64,000 bases of DNA, from contig CAWAPE010000003.1 of assembly GCA_963783855.1 (NCBI GenBank), positions 1 to 64,000 of the forward strand. Direction: 5' to 3'. Position numbers and translations under genes: made by a program. Below are positions 52,614 to 61,956 of this stretch, in pieces. The notes under the pieces were generated by a model. It did not search any database and had not been told where the DNA came from. It saw only the letters and a list, made by a program, of their open reading frames with translations. Each line of letters starts with the position of its first letter. The stretch's first letter is position 1. The DNA comes from JAKAGZ01 sp963783855. Its GTDB lineage: Bacteria > Bacteroidota > Ignavibacteria > Ignavibacteriales > Ignavibacteriaceae.

Positions 52614-55600
52614 ATGATTTCCAAGCTAAAATTATCTGAAATACCTCATATCATTGCAATACCTGCTTTATTGTTAATATTTTTATTTAATAGATCCATT
52701 TTTGCACAGGAAAGCAGAATTAATTTTTCACATCTTTTAAGTCAAAACGGACTCTCCCAGAATACCATCCATTGCATTTTGCAGGATAAAAAAGGATTTA
52801 TCTGGATTGCTACTGAAGACGGACTGGACAGATATGATGGTTATAATTTCAAGGTTTATAAAAATAATTCCCTCGATTCAACTTCAATTTCCGATAATTT
52901 TATCTGGACACTCTTTCAAGATAAAGATGGATTTTTATGGGCAGGTACAAATAGCGGTGGACTATGCAAATTTGATCGTGAAACTGAAAAATTTACAACA
53001 TATAGGCATGATCCTGGTAATTCCAATAGTCTAAATCTTAATAATGTTAGAACAATATTTGAAGACAGTGATGGATATCTTTGGGTAGGGACAGAAGGCG
53101 GTCTGAATAAACTAAATAAAAAAACAAATGTTTTTACGCATTATTATAATGATCCGAATGATCCTTACAGCCTTAGTAATAATGTAGTCCTTTCAATATT
53201 CGAAGACAGATCGGGTGATTTATGGATAGGCAGCGATGGTGGACTTGATATGTATGATAAAAAAAACGACAAGTTTATTAACTATTCCAAAATTCCGGGT
53301 GATAAAAATAGTTTAAGCAACAATGTAGTACTTTCTATTTATGAGGATATGCAGGGTTATTTATGGATTGGGACTTTAAACGGGGCTAACAGATTCGATA
53401 AAAAAAGCAAAACATTTACGCGGATCCTGGCTAATCCTGTTGAAGGCAAAATTGCAATAAACAACAGGATCAACAGCATTATTGAGGACAATACAGACCT
53501 GCTTTGGATTGGTACCGGTGATGGCTTTTATCAACTACATTCGGAGAAACAGAGAAAAAACGGTAAGCTGCCCAATCTAACCAAATCGTCTATACTGAGC
53601 CATAACAACATACTTTACATATATGAAGATAAGGCCGGAATTGTTTGGATTGGAACTGCAGAGGACGGAGTTGTAAAATATGACAGAGAAAGAATTAAAT
53701 TCAGGCACTATAAACATGACCCATTTGATCCCAACAGCTTAAGTCATAATACAGTCCGTTCAATTTATCAGGATAATAATGATGTTTTATGGGTAGGTAC
53801 ACTTGGGGGGGGGTTAAACAGGTTTGATCCTTCCCGCAAACAATTTTTTTATTACAAAAATGACCCGGACGATAAATTTAGTTTAAGTGATAATTCCATT
53901 TCGGCTATTTATAAAGATGATTACGGATATTTATGGGTGGGAACCTGGAGTGGAGGATTAAATAGATCGGTTCGTCCTCATAAAACTTCAGATAATTTCA
54001 ATCTTAAATTCATAAATTTTAAAAATGATCCTTCCCGGAATAGAAGTATAAGCAGTAGTATTATACAGGCAATCTTTGAAGACTCGGATAAAAATTTATG
54101 GATAGGCACAGGGGTTGGGGTGGATTTATATAACAGGGGAAAAAATAATTTTATTAGCTTTCAAAATATTCCCAGTGATCCACAAAGCCTGAGCAGTAAC
54201 CAGGTGCAATCTTGTATAATAGAAGACAGAAACGGTAATTTGTGGATCGGAACCTGGGAAGGTCTCAGTAAAATTAGTTCGGATCTAAGAAAAAATGCAC
54301 TTAAAAAACCAGACTCAGTAAAGTTTGTAAATTATGGAACAATTGATAATGATAATTTTAGTTTAAGTGATAACCGGGTAATTTCTGCCTACGAAGATGA
54401 GGAAGGAAACTTGTGGTTCGGAACTTACGGAGGTGGTATCAATAAGCTTACACCGGACCAGCAAAATTCTTCCAATCCAAGGTTTATTAATTATACAACG
54501 ACAGATGGATTGGCGAGTAATATTATATATGGGATTGAAGGAGATGGAAATAACAACCTGTGGTTGAGTACTGATAATGGACTATCATTATTAAATTATA
54601 AAACCGAAAAAATTCAAAATTATGATGCAAGTGACGGTCTCCAGGGAAACCAGTTTTATTGGGGGGCAAGTTTTAAGGGCAGAGGAGGAGAATTGTTTTT
54701 TGGAGGTACAAATGGGTTTAATGCTTTTTTCCCGGGTGAACTAAAAATCAATAATCATATCCCGCCTATTGTAATTACTGATTTTCAAATATTTAATAAA
54801 CCGGTAAAAATAAATAATGATAATTCTCCATTAAAAAAATCAATCTCATATACTAAGAAAATTGAACTGTCTTACAGTCAGAATGTATTCTCTTTTGAAT
54901 TTGCAGCCTTGGATTTTGCTGCTCCTGGAAAAAATTTATACGCTTATAAAATGGATGGCTTTGATAATAACTGGATCAATTCCGGAAAAAGAAGATTTGT
55001 AACATATACAAACTTAGATCCCGGGGATTATACTTTCAGGGTAAAAGGCTCAAATAATGATGGAATTTGGAATAACAAAGGTATGTCTGTTACACTCACA
55101 ATTTTGCCGCCTCTGTGGAGAAGGTGGTGGTTTATTTTATCAGTCTCATTGTTGTTAATTGGGCTAGTAGTTTATATTGTAGCCTTTAGAATCAGGAATC
55201 TTTTAGCAATTGAAAGATTCAGGACAAAACTTGCAGCGGATCTTCATGATAACATAGGTTCAAGTCTCACTGAAATTTCAATACTAAGTGAAGTAATATC
55301 TCATAAGATAAAATCTGAAGATGATAGTGTGACTAAAAGCCTTAAACTTATTAGCAACAATTCGCGTAATCTTATTGATGGCATGAGTGATATAGTGTGG
55401 TTGGTAAATCCTAAAAGAGATTCATTATATGACCTTATATTGAGATTGCGAGATACTTATGCTGAACTTTCAACGTATACCAATATTTCGTTTAAATCTG
55501 AAAATATTAAGGAATTAGAAAAAGTTTCTCTTTCCATGGAGCATAGACAGCATCTATTTCTTATTTTTAAGGAAGCGATAAATAATAGTATTACACACGG

Positions 55601-55817
55601 TAATTGTAGTGAAATTACCCTGGAAGCCTTTGTTAGTGGCAAGAGACTTGAAATGATTGTTAGGGATAATGGAAGGGGATTTGAAATTAAAAAAATGGAA
55701 AAAGGAAATGGTCTGAATAATATGAGAGCACGTGCGAAATCTATTGGTGGCGAACTTGAAATTATTACAGATAGCGATACTGGGACTACTATAAAATTTA
55801 TAGGAAATATTCTGTAA
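52614..55817 (+). CDS. Two-component sensor kinase with double beta-propeller (Reg_prop) sensor
   Basis: A 1,067-residue sensor. A signal/anchor helix (IIAIPALLLIFLFNRSIFA) is followed by 14 propeller-type repeats of the form G-x-L-W-I/V-G-T-x-x-G, i.e. two seven-bladed propellers. A Y_Y_Y domain (about 750-830, YKMDGFDNNWINSG ... GDYTFRVKGSNNDG) and a transmembrane helix (WFILSVSLLLIGLVVYIVAF) lead to the cytoplasmic HisKA_3 domain with His878 in ADLHDNIGSSLTE, and a HATPase (NNSITHG, DNGRGFEIKK, GNGLNNMRARA). There is no fused AraC domain, so it is a classical kinase, unlike Bacteroides hybrid systems. Two NarL regulators follow. A glucan fragment is the inferred ligand, from the neighbouring amylases. 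Confidence 0.93.
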   Translation: MISKLKLSEIPHIIAIPALLLIFLFNRSIFAQESRINFSHLLSQNGLSQNTIHCILQDKKGFIWIATEDGLDRYDGYNFKVYKNNSLDSTSISDNFIWTLFQDKDGFLWAGTNSGGLCKFDRETEKFTTYRHDPGNSNSLNLNNVRTIFEDSDGYLWVGTEGGLNKLNKKTNVFTHYYNDPNDPYSLSNNVVLSIFEDRSGDLWIGSDGGLDMYDKKNDKFINYSKIPGDKNSLSNNVVLSIYEDMQGYLWIGTLNGANRFDKKSKTFTRILANPVEGKIAINNRINSIIEDNTDLLWIGTGDGFYQLHSEKQRKNGKLPNLTKSSILSHNNILYIYEDKAGIVWIGTAEDGVVKYDRERIKFRHYKHDPFDPNSLSHNTVRSIYQDNNDVLWVGTLGGGLNRFDPSRKQFFYYKNDPDDKFSLSDNSISAIYKDDYGYLWVGTWSGGLNRSVRPHKTSDNFNLKFINFKNDPSRNRSISSSIIQAIFEDSDKNLWIGTGVGVDLYNRGKNNFISFQNIPSDPQSLSSNQVQSCIIEDRNGNLWIGTWEGLSKISSDLRKNALKKPDSVKFVNYGTIDNDNFSLSDNRVISAYEDEEGNLWFGTYGGGINKLTPDQQNSSNPRFINYTTTDGLASNIIYGIEGDGNNNLWLSTDNGLSLLNYKTEKIQNYDASDGLQGNQFYWGASFKGRGGELFFGGTNGFNAFFPGELKINNHIPPIVITDFQIFNKPVKINNDNSPLKKSISYTKKIELSYSQNVFSFEFAALDFAAPGKNLYAYKMDGFDNNWINSGKRRFVTYTNLDPGDYTFRVKGSNNDGIWNNKGMSVTLTILPPLWRRWWFILSVSLLLIGLVVYIVAFRIRNLLAIERFRTKLAADLHDNIGSSLTEISILSEVISHKIKSEDDSVTKSLKLISNNSRNLIDGMSDIVWLVNPKRDSLYDLILRLRDTYAELSTYTNISFKSENIKELEKVSLSMEHRQHLFLIFKEAINNSITHGNCSEITLEAFVSGKRLEMIVRDNGRGFEIKKMEKGNGLNNMRARAKSIGGELEIITDSDTGTTIKFIGNIL

Positions 55818-55847
55818 TTTATAAATATATTTAATTAAGGAGCATCA

Positions 55848-56486
55848 GTGATTAGAGTAGTTGTAGTGGAAGATAATGACGCTATCAGGGAAGGGCTAAA
55901 AATGCTGATTGATGGTACTGAAGGTTATTCATGCGTTGCGGCATTTTCAGAATGCACTGCAATGTTATCGAAAATTAAAAATGCTAAACCGGACGTTTTA
56001 TTAATGGATATTGGATTGCCTGGGATGAATGGAATAGAAGGGATAAAAAGGGTCCGCTTAATACTTCCTGATTTGGCAATTATGGTTCTTACAGTTTATG
56101 AAGAAAATGATCTGGTCTTTGACGCACTTTGTGCTGGAGCTTGTGGTTACCTTGTTAAGAAAACACCACCTTCAAAACTTCTTGAGGCAATTAAAGATGC
56201 TTTTGAAGGCGGTGCTCCTATGAGTTCGCACATAGCAAGAAAAGTAATTGATTTTTTTCAGAAGAAAAAACCCGCACCTGTTAATAAAAGCAATTATGAA
56301 TTAACTCCGCGTGAAAAAGAAATATTATCAGGATTAGTTGAAGGTCATAACTTTAAAGCAATTGCTGATTCACTTTTTATTAGCATCGAAACAGTAAGGT
56401 TTCATTTCAGAAACATTTATAAAAAGCTGCACGTCCATTCCCAATCTGAAGCAGTTGCCAAGGCTATTAAAGAAGATCTGATTTAG
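55848..56486 (+). CDS. NarL/FixJ-family response regulator
   Basis: Receiver with acidic residues Glu8/Asp9 and phospho-acceptor Asp54 (LLMDIGLPGMNG), Lys near 105 (YLVKKTPP), and an intact LuxR-type HTH (LTPREKEILSGLVEGHNFKAIADSLFISIETVRFHFRNIYKKLHVHSQSEAVAKA). It begins 30 bases after the propeller sensor gene, so kinase and regulator form a pair; HisKA_3 kinases typically partner NarL regulators. It is probably the DNA-binding output for the nearby CTACCTG-type motifs. Confidence 0.94.
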   Translation: MIRVVVVEDNDAIREGLKMLIDGTEGYSCVAAFSECTAMLSKIKNAKPDVLLMDIGLPGMNGIEGIKRVRLILPDLAIMVLTVYEENDLVFDALCAGACGYLVKKTPPSKLLEAIKDAFEGGAPMSSHIARKVIDFFQKKKPAPVNKSNYELTPREKEILSGLVEGHNFKAIADSLFISIETVRFHFRNIYKKLHVHSQSEAVAKAIKEDLI

Positions 56487-56497
56487 TTTCAGGGTCT

Positions 56498-56516
56498 CTA
56501 CCTGTTCGGGTGGTAT
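56498..56516. promoter_or_regulatory. CTACCTGTTCGGGTGGTAT motif between the two regulators
   Basis: Exact copy of the 19-base motif at 49499-49517. It lies 11 bases after the first regulator's stop and about 150 bases before the second regulator. A second element with GTAGTAGTTTGA follows at 56551-56580. Confidence 0.55.
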
Positions 56517-56550
56517 AATATTCCTCCTTTTCTAATTCGCATTCCATAAA

Positions 56551-56580
56551 TACCTCTGTTTGAGTAGTAGTTTGAAGTGC
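56551..56580 (+). promoter_or_regulatory. Promoter-proximal element with GTAGTAGTTTGA core
   Basis: This element matches 57344-57373 at 21 of 30 positions, including a 12-base identical core, at nearly the same distance (53 versus 51 bases) from the upstream CTACCTG-type motif. The TAGTTTG part resembles the Bacteroidota -7 promoter box (TAnnTTTG) with a one-base difference in spacing. Confidence 0.4.
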
Positions 56581-56667
56581 TCTTTAATCATAATTTACAT
56601 TTTAGAATAAAGTTTATCAGTAGAATTAAACTTAAATAAGATTTGATAAACTGGAGAGAGCTGACTT

Positions 56668-57282
56668 ATGATTAATGTTGTTGTTGTAGAAGATAACATC
56701 ACAATTCGCGAAGGATTAAAAGTACTGATTGACGGGGCAGAAGGTTTTTCGTGTGTTGGCGTATTCAATAGTTATGAAACTATGATTAAGGAATTAGTCT
56801 TACTGAATCCGGATATCTTGCTAATGGATATTGGACTGCCTGGAGTAAGTGGAATTGAGGGGATTAAAAAAATAAAAACACTACTGCCTGATTTAACTAC
56901 ACTGGTTCTTACAATCTATGAAGAAAACGACCTGCTTTTTGATGCCCTTTGTGCAGGAGCCAGTGGTTACCTTGTAAAAATGACTCCGCCTGCAAAATTT
57001 CTTGAAACAATACGGGATGCTTTTAACGGTGGATCGCCCATGAATGCAAAGATCGCAAGGAGCATTATTGAAATATTTAAAAGCAGGAGTAACATTTTCA
57101 CTTTGGAAGAAAAAGACATTTTAAGTGAACTTATAGCGGGCAGTAATTTTAAAGCTATTACAAATTCGTTGCAAATAAGTCCGGAATCCTTAAAAATTCA
57201 TTTTAGAGAAATTTATAAAAAGTTAAATTTTCATTCTCAATTTAGTCCCAAAATTGGGGTTACACAGGGAAAAATTATTTGA
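56668..57282 (+). CDS. NarL/FixJ-family response regulator paralogue, degenerate HTH end
   Basis: Receiver closely related to the one encoded just before it (Glu8/Asp9, Asp54 in LLMDIGLPGVSG, YLVKMTPP), so the pair arose by tandem duplication. The output region is eroded: the TPRE start of the HTH is reduced to TLEEKDIL, several recognition-helix positions differ (SPESLKIHFREIYKKL), and after FHSQ the last helix is replaced by FSPKIGVTQGKII. DNA binding may be weakened or retargeted, which would suit a phosphate sink or a heterodimer partner. GAGAGAG precedes the ATG. A related promoter region lies upstream, and another copy lies downstream. Confidence 0.9.
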   Translation: MINVVVVEDNITIREGLKVLIDGAEGFSCVGVFNSYETMIKELVLLNPDILLMDIGLPGVSGIEGIKKIKTLLPDLTTLVLTIYEENDLLFDALCAGASGYLVKMTPPAKFLETIRDAFNGGSPMNAKIARSIIEIFKSRSNIFTLEEKDILSELIAGSNFKAITNSLQISPESLKIHFREIYKKLNFHSQFSPKIGVTQGKII

Positions 57283-57292
57283 ATAAACTTTC

Positions 57293-57311
57293 CAGTCTAT
57301 ATAGGTAGTAT
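57293..57311. promoter_or_regulatory. Diverged CTACCTG-type motif downstream of the second regulator
   Basis: The right half, ATAGGTAGTAT (57301-57311), matches the right half of the palindrome at 47803 (ATAGGTAGTTAT); the left half is degraded. It is paired with the GTAGTAGTTTGA element at 57344-57373 in the same arrangement as upstream of the second regulator. Confidence 0.4.
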
Positions 57312-57343
57312 TTTTTTGACAAAAATGAGCACTATTTTTAAAA

Positions 57344-57373
57344 TACCTTTATTCAGGTAGTAGTTTGATGGCA
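57344..57373 (+). promoter_or_regulatory. Second GTAGTAGTTTGA element, upstream of the PPIase/TonB genes
   Basis: It contains TACCT ... AGGTA as an inverted pair and shares the 12-base core with 56551-56580. It is about 180 bases before the PPIase ATG and would be the promoter region of that gene set. Confidence 0.4.
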
Positions 57374-57554
57374 CCTAAATCGATAGCTTAAGATATGGAT
57401 GGAATCCAGAAAACTCATTTATGAGCTAAAAACTATTAAATATTAATTAAACAGAATTAAAACGAGGAATTATCTGATAAATTTATACTACATTCCGCAA
57501 TAACATTCAGATAGTACATAATGTAAACCATATCACAAACAACAAATGTAGTTA

Positions 57555-59219
57555 ATGAAATTAAAAGCATTAATACCCTTATTATTAACTTTAGTGATTT
57601 CTACTTATGCGGGAAATCGTTCAAAGGATAATGTGGTATTGGCTTCTGTGGGGGGACATAAAATTACGATGGGGGACTTTACTGCCAGATACGAAGACTA
57701 CCTGATTTATTCGGGCGTTAAAGATAATGTGCCCCTGAGATTTTCAATTCTAAATAATATGATAAATGAAATTTTGTTGAAGGATTATGATAATAATTCC
57801 AAAATTTATAATAATTCTGAATATCAAAAAGAATTGAAATGGACTAAAGACGAAGTTATCCTGGCTTATCTAAAAGATCAGGAAGTATATTCCAAAATTA
57901 CCGCAACTGAAAATGAACTTCATAAAGCTTTTGAAAGAACTAATATAAAACTTGAAGTAAGGCATTTATATGCACCTACCAAAAAAGCTGCTGATGAATT
58001 ATATGCTCTTCTAAAAATGGGCGTTGATTTTAATAAGCTGGCAAAGCAGGTTTTCACAGATTCTTTATTAAGGAATAACGGAGGATATCTTGGATATATT
58101 TCCTGGGGAAGTACTGATCCAAATTTTGAAGAAGCTGCATATTCACTGAAAGTTGGTGAAATATCAAAACCGGTTAAAACTGCGCAGGGTTACAGCATAA
58201 TCAAATTGGAAAATCGAGTTGTCAATCCTATGATGACAGAGTATAGCTATTTGAATATGAAGCCAAAGCTGGAAAGGGCGGTAAAAATATCTAAAAAAAG
58301 CTCCTACGAAAAAGCATACCTTGCGAAAATATTTGGTAAAAACACTATAAAATTTAATGATCAAACGATAAGTAATATTTACAAAGAATTAGAACAAACC
58401 GAAACATTATCTGTAGAAAACGAAAATGGTTCAAAAGCATCCACCGAATTTTGCGTTGAATATCAGGGGAAAAAATATAGCAAGAATGAAATACATGCTA
58501 TGTTATTTTCTTCTCCACAATACAGTCTTGAGAAAATAAAATCTGTTAAAGCTTTAGAAGCAGCGGTGCTTGGACTTTTGATGCAGGAAAAACTATTAAG
58601 CATTGCAAAAAGAAAAGGTTACGATAATAAAATAGATGTGACTACAAAATACAATGAACTGGCCAAGAATATTTTCTTGAACTATAAAAGAAAAGAAATA
58701 CTAAAAACTGTTGACGTATCAGATTCAGAACTATATAGTTTTTATAACAAAAACATATCCTACTTCAAAGAAGAAAATGAAATGAATGTACAGGAAATCG
58801 TTGTGCAAGATCCTTCATTATTAGGAATGATAAGGAATAAATTAGAAGCTGGGGAAAATTTTGGGAAACTTGCCGAAGAATATTCATTAAGAAAGTGGAG
58901 CTCAAAAAATAAAGGAATATTGGGACTATCACCGGTCTCAAAATTTGGAGAGTTGAAGGATACGCTATGGGATTCATCCTTAGGGAAAGTAGTTGGTCCT
59001 TTGAAATTTGATAAATATACGGGCTTCTTTAAGGTGTTAAAAAAACAAGATGGGAAACCAGTTGCTTTTAAATTTGTAAAAGCAAAAATCCTTAATGCGG
59101 TGCGCAATGAGAAGGGTTTCCCTTACATGAAAAAACATCTTGAAAAATTATCTAAGAAGACTGATATCAAAGTAAACGATAAATTATTAGCAAATTATAA
59201 TTTTAATCTAGCAGGATAA
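57555..59219 (+). CDS. Exported parvulin-type peptidyl-prolyl isomerase (two rotamase domains)
   Basis: A signal peptide (LIPLLLTLVISTYAG) is followed by a SurA/PpiC-like chaperone core. The first parvulin domain spans about residues 135-220 (LEVRHLYAPTKKAADELYALL, GGYLGYISWGSTDPNFEEAAYSLKVGEISKPVKTAQGYSIIKL). A second, more diverged one lies at about 410-510 (NVQEIVVQDPSLLGMIRNKLEAGENFGKLAEEYS ... SLGKVVGPLKF). A helical segment separates them. Such proteins fold outer-membrane beta-barrels in the periplasm, and the TonB-dependent receptor gene starts 32 bases downstream, which suggests a dedicated assembly factor for it. Confidence 0.88.
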   Translation: MKLKALIPLLLTLVISTYAGNRSKDNVVLASVGGHKITMGDFTARYEDYLIYSGVKDNVPLRFSILNNMINEILLKDYDNNSKIYNNSEYQKELKWTKDEVILAYLKDQEVYSKITATENELHKAFERTNIKLEVRHLYAPTKKAADELYALLKMGVDFNKLAKQVFTDSLLRNNGGYLGYISWGSTDPNFEEAAYSLKVGEISKPVKTAQGYSIIKLENRVVNPMMTEYSYLNMKPKLERAVKISKKSSYEKAYLAKIFGKNTIKFNDQTISNIYKELEQTETLSVENENGSKASTEFCVEYQGKKYSKNEIHAMLFSSPQYSLEKIKSVKALEAAVLGLLMQEKLLSIAKRKGYDNKIDVTTKYNELAKNIFLNYKRKEILKTVDVSDSELYSFYNKNISYFKEENEMNVQEIVVQDPSLLGMIRNKLEAGENFGKLAEEYSLRKWSSKNKGILGLSPVSKFGELKDTLWDSSLGKVVGPLKFDKYTGFFKVLKKQDGKPVAFKFVKAKILNAVRNEKGFPYMKKHLEKLSKKTDIKVNDKLLANYNFNLAG

Positions 59220-59251
59220 AATAATAAGGCTTAAATCGCCCGGGAGAAATT

Positions 59252-60577
59252 ATGAGAAAAATATCACTCATTCTTATTCTGTTTATAACTTCATCCACCT
59301 TATTATTAGCAGGCACAACCGGTAAATTAACTGGGAAAGTGATCGATGCAAAAACTAAGGAAGCATTACCTTTTGTAAATGTTGTAATCCTAGGTACTAA
59401 TTTAGGTGCTGCTACAGATATTGATGGCAACTATACAATACTCAATATACCGCCTGGTAAATATGACGTAAAAGTTCAGTATATAGGTTACCAGGCAGTT
59501 ATTGTTGAAGGCATCTCTATTTCAATTGATCTTACAACCAGACAGGATTTTACTCTTTCCGAATCTTCAGTTGAATTAGAAGCAGTTGTTGTTGAAGGCA
59601 GAAAAGATGTTTTGAAAAAAGATGTTACATCAAGCCAATCATCAGTTTCGGCCGATCAGATAAGTGCACTTCCTGTTCAGGAATTCAGCGATTTATTACA
59701 ACTTCAGCCAGGCGTTTCAAAAGATGCGGGTGGGGGATTTCATATCAGGGGCGGAAGAACTAGTGAAATTGCATACTGGGTAAATGGAATTTCAATTACA
59801 GATCCCTATGATAACAGTCGTGGTATTGATATAGACAATAGCAGTGTTCAGGAGCTGCAAGTTATCAGCGGTACATTTAATGCTGAATATGGAAATGCGA
59901 TGTCAGGAATTGTAAATACTGTTACCAAAGAAGGCGGTCGTAAATATCATGGAAGTCTTAATATTTACAGTAGCGATTATGCCAGTAATTTTACTTCATA
60001 CTTTGCAAATATTGATAACTATGATCCATTTACGAATTATAATTTCCAGGGAAGTTTGAGTGGGCCGGTGCCTTTTACAAATGATAAAATTACGTTTTTT
60101 GGAAATGCCAGGTATAATTATGATGATGGATATCTTTACGGTTATAACTTTTATAATCCCGATGGATCAAAGGGAAATGGCAAACCTGTTTCAATGAGCT
60201 GGAGTAAAAAATGGCAGGGACTTGCTAACATTTCTTACCAGATTATCCCCGGCATTAAAATAAACACAGAATTTTTATACTCTACTGATAAATATCAGGA
60301 TTATGACCATTCTTTTAAATGGGAACCCGGGGGAAATCCAATAAAATATTCGCGAAGCTATAATGGGACAGTTACTATTAACCATGTATTGTCACCCAAA
60401 GCTTTTTATACTTTAAGAGGAAATTATTTCTTTAAAGGTTTAAACAGCGACTTTATTATAGCACAAGTGATCCAAGATATTTACATCCGGATTCACTTAA
60501 TACCGTCAACTATGCTTTCCATACAAAGGGAACTGATCTTCATAGATTTTTTAGAGAAACAAATTCCTATTCTCTAA
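59252..60577 (+). CDS. TonB-dependent receptor, N-terminal part (frame broken)
   Basis: Signal peptide (ISLILILFITSSTLLLAG), a carboxypeptidase regulatory-like domain (about 25-100: GKVIDAKTKEALPFVNVVILGTNLGAATDIDGNYTI), the plug (about 125-235: GVSKDAGGGFHIRGGRTSEIAYWVNGISITDPYDN) and the first barrel strands. GGGAG precedes the ATG. The real frame is lost at 60452-60454: after NSDF the next frame continues YYSTSDPRYLHPDSL, while this one runs into about 40 unrelated residues. Restoring one T in the T-run would join it to the next CDS, giving about 890 residues. It may import or anchor glucan oligomers, inferred from context. Confidence 0.85.
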   Translation: MRKISLILILFITSSTLLLAGTTGKLTGKVIDAKTKEALPFVNVVILGTNLGAATDIDGNYTILNIPPGKYDVKVQYIGYQAVIVEGISISIDLTTRQDFTLSESSVELEAVVVEGRKDVLKKDVTSSQSSVSADQISALPVQEFSDLLQLQPGVSKDAGGGFHIRGGRTSEIAYWVNGISITDPYDNSRGIDIDNSSVQELQVISGTFNAEYGNAMSGIVNTVTKEGGRKYHGSLNIYSSDYASNFTSYFANIDNYDPFTNYNFQGSLSGPVPFTNDKITFFGNARYNYDDGYLYGYNFYNPDGSKGNGKPVSMSWSKKWQGLANISYQIIPGIKINTEFLYSTDKYQDYDHSFKWEPGGNPIKYSRSYNGTVTINHVLSPKAFYTLRGNYFFKGLNSDFIIAQVIQDIYIRIHLIPSTMLSIQRELIFIDFLEKQIPIL

Positions 60578-60612
60578 AATTTGATTTCTCCAGTCAGTTT
60601 ACAGACAACCAT

Positions 60613-61929
60613 TTGGTGCAATTTGGTGCTGAAGGGAAAAGACATGATATTCTTTTTGATGATTACACACTTCAGCCTTTAACTGTTAACGGAATTCCGG
60701 TTGATCCTTTTCGACCAGCAATTCCTGATTTAAGTTCTACAAACAGAAATAATTATAACGCAAAGCCTATTGAATTTTCCGCATATCTTCAGGACAAGAT
60801 AGAATATAAGAGTGTAATTATTAATGTTGGTTTAAGATGGGATTATTTTGATTCCAAAGGCAAAGCAATTGTCGATCCGGCAGATCCTAATATAAATATT
60901 CCTTTACGACCTGGAATGGATTCTTTAACAATTGCACAAAGGGAACCTTATTATTATAAAAACGCCTCGGCTAAAAGCCAGCTAAGTCCTCGATTTGGTA
61001 TTGCATATCCTTTAAGTGTTGATGGAGTCGTTCACTTCTCATATGGATGGTTCCTTCAAATTCCAAATTTTCAGTATCTGTTTAATGGTGGGGAATATAA
61101 GGTACCTGAAACGGGTAATGTAAATGATCCGTTTGGTAATCCTGATATAAAACCACAAAGAACAATTATGTATGAAATCGGTTTCCGTCAGCAATTCTCT
61201 TCTGATTACGTGGCTGATGTAACTGCATTTTACAGAGACATAAGAGACTGGATTACCGCGGGACCGCCGACTCCAACATTAAACGGTGTTACATATTCAG
61301 TTTATACAAACAAAGACTATTCTAATGTACGCGGAATTACGTTGAGTTTTTCTAAACGCTTTTCAAACAACTTTTCATTTGATCTTAATTATACATACCA
61401 GGTGGCAGAGGGTAGTAACTCTAATCCGGATGACGAATTCAGAGCAGCACAGGGAAACCAGGAACCTACGGTTTTCCTTAGCCCGCTGAACTGGGATCAG
61501 AGACATAATCTCAATTTCAATTTTATGGTTGGTGATAAAGACTGGGGTGTTAGTCTATTAGCCAGGTATGGAACAGGTCTACCCTACACTCCTTCAGTTA
61601 CTCAGTATACATCGGACAGAGGACTAAGTACCGGCTTTGAATCTAATAGCAGAAGACGACCGATGCAGTTTGTTGTAGATCTCAAGGCAAATAAAACTTT
61701 TAGTATTGCAGGACTTAATCTTACTACATACGTAAAAGTTTTCAACTTATTTGATGCACGTACAATTGTAAATGTGTTTGGTGATACAGGTGAACCTGAC
61801 TTTACAACAGAGGCACAGAACGTAGGAACAGATCCTAATCGCCCAAATACAGTAGCGGAATATTTAAGATACCCTGATCATTATGGAGCTCCAAGATTGG
61901 TCCAGACTGGTATTGAAATTTCATTTTAA
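60613..61929 (+). CDS. TonB-dependent receptor, C-terminal barrel (continuation)
   Basis: Outer-membrane beta-barrel continuing the preceding gene: PIEFSAYLQDKIEYKSVIINVGLRWDYFD, LSPRFGIAYPLSVDGVVHFSYG, TIMYEIGFRQQFSSDYVADVTAFYRDIRDW, the plausible last strands LNLTTYVKVFNLFDARTIVNVFG and a terminal aromatic F (IEISF). The ATG-like start at 60613 is internal; the frame is open and homologous back to 60436, so it is the same gene broken by one base. It is followed after 27 bases by a large secreted protein gene, with GGAGGA before it. Confidence 0.85.
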   Translation: MVQFGAEGKRHDILFDDYTLQPLTVNGIPVDPFRPAIPDLSSTNRNNYNAKPIEFSAYLQDKIEYKSVIINVGLRWDYFDSKGKAIVDPADPNINIPLRPGMDSLTIAQREPYYYKNASAKSQLSPRFGIAYPLSVDGVVHFSYGWFLQIPNFQYLFNGGEYKVPETGNVNDPFGNPDIKPQRTIMYEIGFRQQFSSDYVADVTAFYRDIRDWITAGPPTPTLNGVTYSVYTNKDYSNVRGITLSFSKRFSNNFSFDLNYTYQVAEGSNSNPDDEFRAAQGNQEPTVFLSPLNWDQRHNLNFNFMVGDKDWGVSLLARYGTGLPYTPSVTQYTSDRGLSTGFESNSRRRPMQFVVDLKANKTFSIAGLNLTTYVKVFNLFDARTIVNVFGDTGEPDFTTEAQNVGTDPNRPNTVAEYLRYPDHYGAPRLVQTGIEISF

Positions 61930-61956
61930 GTTTTTCTACTTCGGAGGATTATTTTA

